NCBI GenBank assembly: GCA_024196135.1
Contig: JAMQCK010000880.1
Location: 1-14,500, forward strand
DNA: 14,500 nucleotides
Direction of reading: 5' to 3'
Source: Pleurotus ostreatus/Saccharomyces cerevisiae fusant
Lineage: Eukaryota; Opisthokonta
Each line of letters opens with the position of its first letter. Positions within the stretch are counted from its first letter, which is position 1. Both the position numbers and the translations under genes were made by a program. The notes below the pieces were generated by a model. It ran no database searches, had not been told where the DNA came from, and saw nothing but the letters and a program-made list of their open reading frames with translations. Positions 6,346-14,495 of this stretch are shown piece by piece.

Positions 6346-7925
6346 TGCACGGATGAGGGTCGGCAGGAAACTCAAGGTCTTGGGGAAAGCCCTTGGTGCT
6401 GTTGCGCGCGTGACGTAGAACATCTTTCGACGGATGCGCAAATCACCAGTGCATCGTGTCGTAGTCCACCTTGTAGATGAGGCTGACAGTCTGCAACGTT
6501 TTGGTGACAGAAGGTCTGCACCATAACCAGTAAATCGTGGAAAAGGGGTTGCTAGGAGTAAACTCCATAATCGGAAGGGGATAGTTCCTCCGATGCAAGC
6601 TGATGCATGCAGCGTTACCGCGCATTTGCAATCCACTCTGTTTCAATAGAGTGCCCAAAGATATGAGACGACTGTGTAATCCAGGTACATGATGAACCGG
6701 ATATATGGCGGAAGTCATCAATACCTTTTCTCCATGCCGTGTGACGTAGTGATCGATAAATGCTGTCCCTCGGCCAACAATGCGTAGCGATGCGCTAGCT
6801 GAAGCTGTCTGCAGGGGTTCCGAGTCCTCAATAGGTTCGTACTCAGCAAGATCACTCTCATCCGCAGTCACATGCAGAGAGGCGCCAGAATCGGCCATCC
6901 ACAAAGGCGGGAATGCGCCGGAATTCTCAGCGGGAGATTTCCCCTTACATCTCGGACACGCAGCAATATCAGAGTGCACACAAAATATATTTGTACAAAA
7001 TTCATGAGAACACATCATCAACGAATGTAGTACAGTCCCCACGGCGACAGAAGTTATGCGCTGAGGTGTGGCATGGTGAGACTTGCGCAGAAGTCCAGAG
7101 GAAGAGAAGGGTACTTGCCTGACGGCAGGCTTGGCGTTCGCAGTGTCGACGGACTCGAGCAGGAAACTGTTCACGCTGTCCGCAATCAACTGCATCAGGG
7201 CATCGTCGTCCGCACCGCCCTGTGCCTGGAGGAGCTTGTCGGCAGAGTTGAAAGGAGTGGCGCTCCAGTCAAGATCGATGGTATCGCCGCCGGACGATCC
7301 GAGGAAGAGGCTATTTTCTCCGTCAAACAGCTGACTTTCGTTGCTCTGCTGCGCGGAGGCCATGTCGACGTCGGGAATTGAGTCGAGCCTGGCGCATTTC
7401 GCCGGAGGGGGTACGTCCTCGAGTTGAAGATTCAAGCCAGAAGCCTTCGGAGTGGGTGAACCCATCTCCTCGTCCTGATCGACGACGCGGGGGATGCTGC
7501 AATCATTGACGATCTTGTTGAGACGGCAGAACCGTTCGGGCGTGACCGTGATGTCCAGCTCCTTTGCAAAGTTGAAGACGGCTCTGCTACTCTCGGAGTG
7601 CTCATTGCCGGCGACAGCCTCCTCGTTCTTGACGGGGGGCTTCTCAGTCACGGTGTGGACCGAAGTACCACTTGGCGTGATGAGCGTGACATGGGACGTC
7701 TTGGTGGCAGGCACCGAAGGCGTGAGGGGGGCAGGAGCATGCAGAGAACTGATCATCCCAGCTATCTCCGAGACGCCATGAGCGTGAGCGTTGCCGCCCT
7801 TGCCCTTGTCAGAGTTCTTCCCAGAGCATTTGCCGCGATTCTTCTTCTTCTCAGCGTTGTCGCCCTCCTTGAGCGCAGAGCTTCCGCCCTGTTGCTGATT
7901 AGAGTACTTCGGATCGTCTGCTGCA
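6346..7925 (-). pseudogene. Copia gag C-terminus, protease and pre-integrase region
   Basis: The frame is open from about 7925, but gag enters it only through a frameshift. It runs to a TGA at 6445-6443, then continues in the same frame up to the inserted LTR. Counting from the ATG at 7756, residues 1-245 form an acidic, Ser/Pro-rich linker with no domain I recognise. A Cys/His cluster follows at 249-270, then the protease motif MADSGASLH with catalytic D289, then VPGLHSRLISLGTLL of the pre-integrase region. The TGA replaces the residue after MHW and before FAHPS, where relatives usually have Arg, so CGA-to-TGA is likely. Beyond it the zinc-finger H, H and CxxC are readable (HPCKGC). Function: polyprotein processing and integrase N-terminal domain, now inactive. 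Confidence 0.88.
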
Positions 7926-8517
7926 AGTAGTGTGCCAGAAGTGCATCTCGAACAGTTGAGACTTTGAGCGTATCCTTCTGATAACTCTGAAGGAGAGAAG
8001 TCGTCACGGGCTTGACCCGCGCGATGGCAAGCAAGATCATCGCTTGAAGGAAATCGGGAATGGCGACATTCTCATTCTTCAGACGCGTGAACTGCTGGAT
8101 GACAACGTTCAGCTGCGGATCTGGGTGCTGACGCTCATTGAACTGGGCGTTCAGAGCGGTCTGCAGGTACCCAAAGATGTTGGCAAGCTGAGCTTTGCTG
8201 TACTCCTTATTCAGGTACACCCAGAGCTTCTTAGCAGTCTTCATGTCCTCCTTGGGGACATTGTCTATGATCCGCTCATTGCAGCGCATGATGATAGTGC
8301 CGCGCGCTTTGCGGTCATTGACATCAAACTGCTTCCGCTCCTCCTCGTTCGTCACCGTCAATGTGCCTCCAGATGAGGACACAACTGGACTCGGCTTATC
8401 CTCAGTCAGAACATTGTCAATGCCCTGAAACACGAGGTAGGCCTCCATCTTCTTGGCGTAGGACTTGAAGTCCTTGCCGTTGAAGCTGGGCATGAGGTTG
8501 GTGAGGGTGTTAGACAT
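7762..8517 (-). pseudogene. Copia gag (UBN2/Retrotran_gag_2-type), frameshifted
   Basis: The start ATG at 8517 opens MSNTLTNLMPSFNGKDFKSY, a typical fungal copia gag start. The diagnostic UBN2 segment follows around residues 68-115 (DRKARGTIIM, then AKKLWVYLNKEYSKAQ). Gag forms the capsid that packages element RNA. After about residue 200 (LLAHYLQQ) the frame turns into implausible Arg/Thr-rich sequence and stops at 7762. A neighbouring frame takes over near 7919-7926 with Lys/Gly-rich residues and runs into the protease frame, so a one-base indel best explains the break. No CCHC zinc knuckle is visible in either frame. It is 345 bp from the 5' LTR. Confidence 0.88.
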
Positions 8518-8849
8518 GGTGATCTGGTAAGATCGTCAGCATCGATTCACATTCCATCATGAAGGCAGCCAAGAGGTTACGCCGATGAGCGAAAGAGCGA
8601 TGCTCCCTGGTGAACCAGCATCTCCGCTAGAGATGGGCACCTTGATCAAGCACGATCAGTGAAGATCAGCAGCGATCAGCGCGATCCGGCATGGTTTCGC
8701 CAGCGCTTAGAGCAGCTAGGAGCGAACAGGCAAGCAGGCAAGGCGCTGCTCATCATCGCCGCCAGCAAGGGCGCAGATGACTTGAGTTGCAGCCACTGAG
8801 GCGCTATTCATTGTGCCGCAGCCACTGGGGCGCTGGTCACAGCTCACCG
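8518..8849 (-). other. Leader of the copia element (5' UTR / packaging region)
   Basis: This non-coding stretch lies between the primer binding site and the gag ATG. It holds three GATCAG hexamers exactly 10 bp apart (8654, 8664, 8674), followed by GATCCG at 8683, and a 17-bp near-exact direct repeat GCAGCCACTGRGGCGCT at 8789-8805 and 8818-8834. Leaders of LTR elements usually hold dimerisation and packaging signals. That role here is inference. Confidence 0.5.
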
Positions 8850-8861
8850 GGGCTTATAACC
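8850..8861 (-). other. Candidate primer binding site (initiator tRNA-Met anticodon arm)
   Basis: Directly against the LTR the minus strand reads GGTTATAAGCCC. It is complementary at 11 of 12 positions to the initiator tRNA-Met anticodon stem-loop GGGCTCATAACC. Drosophila copia and yeast Ty5 are known to prime from half-length initiator tRNA-Met cut in the anticodon arm, so a PBS here instead of at the tRNA 3' end fits the family. The single mismatch falls in the anticodon. Confidence 0.6.
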
Positions 8862-9126
8862 TGTTGAGCATGCAGGGAAGTGCGCCTAGCAGCTTACCTG
8901 GTGGTCAGGAGCTTGATATGAGGCAAGCGCAGAGGTAGGCAAAGACTTGTCATTCTGGAGGGCAGAGAGGGCCTCCTTATATATGTACAGGATGGTAGGT
9001 AGCATGTGATAATGCAGTGGACAGGCAAACAATAAACATATGATGTCGTTGTGTGTGTCCACGTGTGTCCATGTGTCCGCCATGTGATGCGTGAGTCATA
9101 ACATGTGACAGACCAGATGTCCAACA
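8862..9126 (-). repeat. 5' LTR of the copia element
   Basis: 265 bp, starting TGTTGGACATCTGG at 9126 and ending CATGCTCAACA at 8862 on the minus strand. The matching LTR at 6076-6340 fixes both ends exactly. A TATATAAGG box at 8984-8976 on the minus strand is the likely promoter for gag-pol. The primer binding site abuts the inner edge with no gap. Confidence 0.93.
8976..8984 (-). promoter_or_regulatory. TATA box in the 5' LTR
   Basis: TATATAAGG on the minus strand, kept unchanged in the solo LTR at 6197-6189. It lies inside the LTR, upstream of gag, as expected for the retrotransposon promoter. Confidence 0.6.
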
Positions 9127-9338
9127 CTCTGGTAAACATCAACAAGTGTGGAAACGTGCCCGGCATCGCGGCGCAGGAGGATACCCGACCAGTCAGCCGC
9201 TCTACCGCCAGGAACCGCAGCATTTGCACGATTATTCGAACAGGGAAACACGCGGATAGGCATTATAGTTGGACTTTGACTCAGAGATAGGGTTTTTGTG
9301 TTGCTGATCAGTCTGGACAGCTGAGTCGACGCGTTCAT
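9127..9338 (-). pseudogene. ORF start cut off by the copia 5' LTR
   Basis: An ATG at 9338 opens a frame of about 70 codons with mixed composition (begins MNASTQLSRLISNTK) that runs straight into the outer LTR edge at 9126. TATATAAC lies at 9347-9340, too close to the ATG to be a normal TATA box for it. It may be the first exon of a host gene broken by the insertion, or a chance frame. I recognise no domain. Confidence 0.2.
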
Positions 9339-9921
9339 GTTATATACCGAGACCTACCTACAATTCGGGGACTTTTCCGCCCCACGCAGAGAAGCCCTAG
9401 CATACCACACACCATACCAAATAAAACACCGCGCTACCAGCGTATTACCACATCATAAAAACATTCCCGAGCTCTTGAAGTGCCCTAAGAAGCCCTTGTA
9501 GCGTAAGATAAATGCCTGAAAAATACTTGAGAAGTTCTGAGCGTCACCTGCTTGCCCAAAGTAATCTCGCATGGATCTAGATTGTCTGAGGCTCTCCGCG
9601 GACCGCGAACAAGCCCATCAGCAACGCTCAAAGTCGTAGAACTATCCTCTAGCAATAAAAATACATCGGACTCGGTCGCTCTTCTAAGACGTCTCCAGTT
9701 GTATATTGTGCGGTTGTGTTGTGGTTGTGTGGATCATCTGTCTAGACTAGAGCGTCTTTCCTTGGAGAGCGTACGATCCCATGTTGAGGGGAGAGGCGCA
9801 AACACAGACAACAGACCACAGAGATGACGGTCAAAGACAAGGTTAAGTGACAGCGTGATACGTGACTATAGGTAACTATCCCCTTTCGGACGGTCCAAGC
9901 ACACCAACTCCAACATCCCAT
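9339..9921. other. Intergenic DNA, no gene supported
   Basis: Moderate GC, with no frame of convincing composition on either strand. A GT-rich patch near 9709-9732 repeats GGTTGTGT. This segment leads into the left direct repeat at 9922. Confidence 0.4.
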
Positions 9922-10203
9922 TGTCCGAGGTAGAATCGAGCCAGTGATCACACTAGAGCGACAGCAAACGAGTCAGATTCACAAGTAGCGAGATACAACG
10001 CATAACTACGCACCTAGAGCGACAGCAAACGAGTCAGGAAGAGAAAAGACTCGGATGTGCCGCTCTAGGCAGGAGGCTCAGGAAAATGCCGAGAAATAAC
10101 GTGGCGCTCGGCAGTAAGGCGCGAGCGCACAAGTAAGACTGTAGGTAAGCGTACAGTACCGGGAAAAAGTCCACAAAATCACAGAAAAATACCATAGGCG
10201 CTA
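9922..10203 (+). repeat. Left direct repeat of a two-gene unit
   Basis: It starts TGTCCGAGGTAGAATCGAGC and ends CCATAGGCGCTA. The same sequence occurs at 13092-13312 in the same orientation; the 3' 166 bp are about 95% identical by manual comparison. This copy is 61 bp longer because it contains CTAGAGCGACAGCAAACGAG... (24 bp) twice, at 9953-9976 and 10014-10037. It ends 43 bp before the ATG of the plus-strand gene, so it could be that gene's leader or promoter. Its ends are not TG...CA, so it is not an obvious LTR. Confidence 0.9.
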
Positions 10204-10246
10204 GAGAGCGCGTAGACACCAAGTCCAACACCCATCAGCCTCCACC

Positions 10247-10843
10247 ATGCATCCGCTCATGAGGGATGACACTTCACCCGATGATGTAACGGATGCACCT
10301 GCACTTGACGGTCCCCGCGAGCTTGATGCCCCACTGATTGGCTCATTCCCCGGGGATGAGTACCCTCGCCCCAAAGCCCCTCCGAAGTCTTTCCTCGCGC
10401 ACATGGCCGATCACGTCCTCCGTCACGGGTATACACGTGTGGCTCCTAATATCACTGCTGCGTCAAAGGCTGCATTCGACCTTGCTCTCTACATGCGCAG
10501 CGAGTCCCGCGGGCCGAAAAGTCGTGGGTATGAAGACCCACACTTTGATTCTTACTTGCAATGAAAACTAGAGGCAATACATGACTTCCTGAACATGTAC
10601 ACGCACCCTCTGAGCACCACGAGTGGGCAGTGGCAGGCATCTGCTCATCAGACGGCCCTAGCGAAGGGTCGGGGCGAGTACTTCACTGAGGCTATCCTCC
10701 GGATGGCACGCGCATATATAGAAAATTGTGAAGTGCTTCCGATCAACCCTAACGGGCAGTGGACACTCCTCCTTGGTCAAGAGTGTAGAGAAACTCAACG
10801 CCACTTGACTGCGGATGTAAGCAATACTTGGAATTATCCCTAG
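10247..10843 (+). pseudogene. Unrecognised gene with one in-frame stop
   Basis: An ATG at 10247 in a strong context (CTCCACCATGC) opens a frame of 105 residues to TGA at 10562-10564. The frame continues for 92 more codons to TAG at 10841-10843. Composition is protein-like on both sides, so a single nonsense change, probably CGA to TGA after YLQ, is likely. The second half holds RMARAYIENCEVLPINPNGQW. This resembles, from memory only, an R..ARAYI....LP.N..G.W pattern in uncharacterised basidiomycete proteins. An alternative end exists: GTAAGC at 10817 and AG at 10861-10862 would form a 46-nt intron with a frame open to TGA at 11028-11030, overlapping the 3' end of the convergent gene. Function unknown. 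Confidence 0.45.
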
Positions 10844-10987
10844 AAATAGTTAACAATGCCAGCCACAAGGGTATAGAAAAGGACAAATGTTCAACCACAA
10901 GCACATTAATAGCGCGTGCGGTACGGTCCAAAGCGGCGACTTTGTCATCTACAGACTAGTAAGACACTATGCAAGAGAAGTAAAAGG

Positions 10988-12712
10988 TCATGAACCTGTG
11001 AGATACGCGCGTATTGGGGAGCGCAGGTGATTTGCAAAGTCAGCGACTTCAGACTCGCTCATCGCTTTCAATGTTGACAGGCCCTTGACGGCAAGAAGGA
11101 TGTGAATGTAGAATGAGCCTGAAATGAGGTCAGGAGAGGGAACAACACAAAGGTCATGAAAAAAGGACTTACCGGCATTAGCCAGCTGTGAGAGCTTCTT
11201 GCCATACAAGCGAAGGGGTCGTACTTTGCGCATCTCCAAGTCCTTTTCGTGTGCGTTGGCTATGTCGCGTCCGTTGAGGAACTCATAGAAGAGGACGGTG
11301 AAGGGCATGTGGTTGCCTGCCGAGTTGGAATACTGGCACTCTAAACTGTAGATATCGTAAACGTCCGGCAATTGTGAGCGGCAATATTAAGAAAACTTAC
11401 CAGGAGCAGCGCATGGTGAAGTGCATGATGCTCACCATCTCCATGACTTCAGCGCCAATCCAAGTTGAGGCAGCCAGTTTGCAGCAACGGTAAAGCTCCG
11501 CAAGGCTCATCTCGGCCGGAAGCTTGTGCAGATTTTCGAGTTGGCCCTTGAGGAACTTAACCATATGGCCGACATCTTCAATGAGGCTGTCCGGCAGGGA
11601 GCTGAGCTCAGAGGCGAGGCCGGCCGCGCTGCGCTGCTGTTGTTTGGACCCGACCCACTGCCCAGTAGTCTTGACAAAGGCAGAGGCAGAGGCGGGGACG
11701 CGAGCCTTGCTATTCGACTTCTTGGCTGAGTTGCATCCCCGCACCCCTGTACCGGTGACTGTACCTGCGCCCGTCCCCGCGCGAGTGCCATCCTGTGGCT
11801 GAGGGAGCAATAGCCTCACTCGGCGGATGGTGGCCAAGGGGGCCGGAAGAGGTGAGGATGGTGGGTTGTCCTCATCTTCATCACCACTGCTGAGAGCCGT
11901 GTCGTCTAGGCCAGCCAGTTCCCAAACTTCGTCAAGCTGCTCATCGATGAGATCGGAGATAGCCTCATCTACCGTGTCATCTTCATGTAAGTCGCCGAGC
12001 AGCTGGTCGACTTCGAGGACGTCTTTGGCAATGTTGACGCGTGCAGGCCCACCGACGACGGTGGCAGTGTCGGAATTGAGCTCAGAGAAGGCATCGACTT
12101 GGGCATCTTTGTCGATACGTGGCTCTGAGGTCACATTGGTGGGGCATACAGCACCAGCGTTGGCAAGACCAGGTATTGTATTTGGTGTACCGGAAGACTG
12201 CAGGTGCTCGTGGTACGCAGCAAAAGCCTCAGCGACAGCTCCTTGACCGCCCTGCTCATGCCCAATCATGACCTATACTGCTATGAGATGGCGCCAAAGT
12301 CTACAATGAATACACTCACCGGATTCCCTGAAAAGGGTGCCAAATCCATGAGGTCGAATGCACCCTCGAACTCTTCCTGGCCGTCACAAGGCTCACTTGA
12401 GACGTCCACGTCTATAGGGTGCTCCTTGGGGGGAGGTCGACATCCATTGGTTCGTCTTCTGACTATCATGTGTTCAGAATTGAGCTCAACAGAGAACTCT
12501 TGAGGGCGTACCAGAAGGAGGCTCCTATAGGAGCTGATAGGAGAAGGCAGCGCCATCTGGTCCTGATCCTCCAGCCAGTCCTAGCGTGGATTGCACATTT
12601 AGCGCCCCATTACTGTGCATGCGGTGAACCATACCTGAATGTTGGGAGCAGGGTGAGCAGCAGCTGTCAAGCTCCACCATGATAGCCTCAGGGGAGGGGT
12701 CGCGGGGGGCAT
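10988..12712 (-). CDS. Five-exon gene, about 500-aa protein of unknown function
   Basis: Proposed exons on the minus strand: 12712-12635, 12580-12320, 12272-11401, 11345-11173 and 11118-10988 (TGA at 10990-10988). The introns are GTATGG...CTAG (54 nt), GTGAGT...ATAG (47), GTAAGT...ACAG (55) and GTAAGT...TCAG (54, also in frame unspliced). All joins keep one frame of about 504 codons. The protein has an acidic middle (VDEAISDLIDEQLDEVWELA, then SSGDEDED, about residues 212-248), a Gly/Thr repeat (about 275-290), a Lys/Ser patch, and a Cys-bearing C-terminal region (YRCCKL, then MRCSCLEC across the third intron). No signal peptide or membrane segment is evident. I do not recognise the family. 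Four consistent introns argue that it was selected as coding. The start is uncertain: a candidate intron (GTCAGT...TCCAG, about 12764-12719) could lead to an upstream exon. Confidence 0.65.
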
Positions 12713-13091
12713 GGTAGACCTGGACACTGGTCAGGAACGAAGGGAAGGGGGCGAAGCAGACTGACCGGTGACGAGGGAGGTTGTCGCCAACCTCCCCATG
12801 ACCAAGGTTCCGCCCCTTCTGCATGGGATGGAGCGCTGGCAGACCCTTCCTCAAGGGATGTCAGAGTATTCGGGAATTTGGAGGATGACTACACGTACCA
12901 ACAGCACAGCGCCGGATCGGTGGGAAGTCTGGTGTACGCGTATAATCAGCAGTGAGGGGGATTGGGCCAGGTAAGCACACACAGCAGGTGTTGAGCTCCT
13001 GTCGTTAATTCCTTCACGGCTTCCAGATTCCCCAGCTGGCGTCCCACCAGTAGAAGGAGGTAATACGCAAGTGCCATGGCTGCAGCCACTG
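12713..13091. promoter_or_regulatory. Upstream region of the five-exon gene
   Basis: About 380 bp between the proposed ATG at 12712 and the right direct repeat. The minus strand stays open in one frame to about 12854 without an ATG, which leaves room for an upstream exon. I see no strong TATA box. A 207-bp plus-strand frame (12768-12974) looks like a shadow. Confidence 0.3.
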
Positions 13092-13312
13092 TGTCCGAGG
13101 TAGAATCGAGCCAGTGATCACACTAGAGCGACAGCAAACGAGTCAGGAAGAGAAAAGACTCGAATGTGCCGCTCTAGGCAGGAGCGGCCGGAAAATGCCG
13201 AGAAATAACGTGGCGCTCGGCAGTAAGGCGCGAGCGCACAGATAGGACTGTAGGTAAGCGTACAGTACCGGGAAAAAGTCCGTAAAATCACAGAAAAATA
13301 CCATAGGCGCTA
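13092..13312 (+). repeat. Right direct repeat of the two-gene unit
   Basis: This matches 9922-10203 from TGTCCGAGG to GGCGCTA but has only one copy of the 24-bp internal repeat (13123-13146). It is therefore exactly 61 bp shorter, as expected from slippage or recombination between the two copies. The 3' part differs at roughly eight positions. Flanking DNA on both sides is unrelated to that of the left copy. Confidence 0.9.
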
Positions 13313-13405
13313 TACCTTATCCGTTTGTCCTCGTACCACCATACAGGACAACCGGAATACATCCTTATTCTGCTGGACTTGTGTTAGGACCGTGCAGCCT
13401 AGCTG

Positions 13406-13636
13406 TTGAGGCCAAGATCGATCCCCTTTACCCCGAATCGGATTAGCTATTCATGCGCGCCCAGAACATCGCAGAAAAGAGGAGGGAAGAGAAGGAAAGA
13501 CAAGGAGAGGATTAGGAAACAGATAAAAGGCAAGAAGAGATCAAGGAGAGGTGCAGGGTCGGCTGAGGAAGAAGAGGATGGACCTCAGTTCTCAACAGGA
13601 GGGCTTATCCATGTTGATATTGAGTCTGTCTACTGA
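13406..13636 (+). other. Short charged ORF of unknown origin
   Basis: A frame stays open to TGA at 13634-13636. It is Lys/Arg-rich (KRGGKRRKDKERIRKQ) then acidic (GSAEEEEDG) and ends GGLIHVDIESVY. No ATG starts it in frame: the ATG at 13454 is in another frame and stops after 20 codons. The layout, charged tail followed by a possible LTR relic, would suit the end of a retroelement ORF, but I cannot name the family. Confidence 0.2.
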
Positions 13637-13674
13637 TAACTAGGCTACAGCCTTATATACTAGGTAGACAGTGC

Positions 13675-13975
13675 AATAAGGAAAGTCCGGAAATGCTAGA
13701 TAAGGAAAGTGTGGAAATCCGGAGTAATCGGAAACTAAGGAAGCACATGGAAACACGGAAGCGAACCGTAAGTGCAGGGCAGGAAAGGGATAGTGACATA
13801 AGAGTCGTAACGAAGGAGCGGGAAGGAAGCGGGAATTGTAAGCGGAATATCGTAAGGACGTGAAGGGCACCGGAAACGTAGGAAACTCGGAACGAAGCGG
13901 AATCCGTAGGATATATAGGAAACTCGGAGTCGAACCTGAAACTGGAGGAATCGGGAATGGTGTGCTGGAAAGGAT
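13675..13975. other. Purine-rich GGAA-repeat tract, possible LTR relic
   Basis: The plus strand carries dozens of GGAA/GGAAA words at roughly 8-15 bp spacing (for example GGAAAGTCCGGAAATGC at 13680-13696) with few pyrimidine runs. All three minus frames are open for about 110 codons only because the complement is Phe/Ser/Pro-coding and lacks stops, so I do not call genes. It lies between the charged ORF and an AT-rich segment. A long terminal repeat of an unrecognised element is possible, but no paired copy is in the window. Confidence 0.4.
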
Positions 13976-14087
13976 GTTGCGTGCACGTTGCACGTAACAA
14001 CTTGTGGCGACCGACGACTACAACAACAAGTACTTGCTAGATTTCGAGCACTTCTTGCTATGCACACCTTTCAAAAATTCGTGAGTA

Positions 14088-14360
14088 TGTTATATACGAC
14101 TGATTTGATCGTTCTCAAAGCTTTTTAGGGCATTCTTATCCCTACGGCATCTTTCCGAGGCCATTCAAAACGGCGAGGAGACGCCTTGGGGGCTCGGTCC
14201 GATATCCGGATGGTCCCGAAGAACAATATTTGCGGTCCCAAGGAACAACATGGCGCGCGATCACAATGGCTGCCTCTGCCTTCAAAGTTTACCATGCCCC
14301 TTGCCCCGCCCCCCGCGCTGCTCCTATTCTCTACCCCCTCCGTATCGAAATCCATCCCCA
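14088..14360 (+). repeat. Dispersed repeat, copy E (plus strand)
   Basis: TTATATAC (about 14090-14097) is followed by TTTCCGAGGCC (14152-14162), GGCTCGGTCCGATATCCGGA (14191-14210), GGTCCCGAAGAACA and a second GGTCCCAAGGAACA (14234-14247), then a pyrimidine-rich stretch. The order matches copy D (5057-5132). The doubled GGTCCC..GAACA motif is unique to this copy. Confidence 0.45.
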
Positions 14361-14465
14361 TGTGCCCTCAAAATCAAGACAAATGCGAGAAAATCACCAA
14401 AATGGTGCCATGCGCAGCGGCCAAAAAATCAAAATGACGCTGCTATATTACAGTGCACGGGGAGG

Positions 14466-14495
14466 GGGAATAGGTGCATGAGCGCGCCTATTCCC
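14466..14495. other. Inverted repeat GGGAATAGG / CCTATTCCC
   Basis: Perfect 9-bp arms at 14466-14474 and 14487-14495 with a 12-bp spacer, at the very end of the window. It could be a hairpin or a terminal repeat of something continuing outside. Confidence 0.6.

Larger units (their letters stand above)
5618..9126 (-). mobile_element. Truncated Ty1/copia LTR retrotransposon
   Basis: Read on the minus strand the order is 5' LTR (9126-8862), primer binding site, leader, UBN2-type gag, long linker, aspartic protease (DSGAS), integrase zinc finger and integrase core. Protease before integrase, with the integrase expected ahead of reverse transcriptase, defines Ty1/copia (Pseudoviridae-type) rather than Ty3/gypsy. 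Homology ends at about 5618, in the integrase core after the LPDLWGE segment. No reverse transcriptase, RNase H, polypurine tract or 3' LTR is present. A related LTR (6076-6340) is inserted in the integrase codons. If the outer LTR edge is intact, its flanking 5 bp would be CTCTG (9127-9131), but the partner site is lost with the 3' end. Confidence 0.92.

Noticed and set aside
7073..8428. Plus-strand ORFs opposite gag and protease
   Set aside because: They are antisense to recognised gag and protease sequence.
6076..9126. A complete short LTR element bounded by the two LTRs
   Set aside because: The outer flanks are TCCTT and CTCTG, not a duplication, whereas TCCTT brackets the 6076-6340 LTR alone. 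The integrase continues exactly across it.
11524..12246. Long plus-strand frames inside the five-exon gene
   Set aside because: They are antisense shadows. The minus strand has consistent introns and natural composition, while these are Ser/Pro/Ala-rich.
9922..13312. Direct repeats as LTRs of a retrotransposon
   Set aside because: The ends are TGTCC...GCGCTA without TG...CA, no polypurine tract or pol domain lies between, and flanking 5-bp sequences do not match. The start resembles a tRNA complement (TGTCCGAGG) only loosely.
13680..13690. GGAAAGTCCGG resembling the conserved RNase P RNA core
   Set aside because: It is one of many GGAA words in the tract, and no partner helix or second conserved region is present.
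13640..14067. Three overlapping minus-strand ORFs of 110-117 residues
   Set aside because: All three frames are open because the complement of the GGAA tract lacks stop codons. The peptides are Phe/Ser/Pro-rich with no domain.
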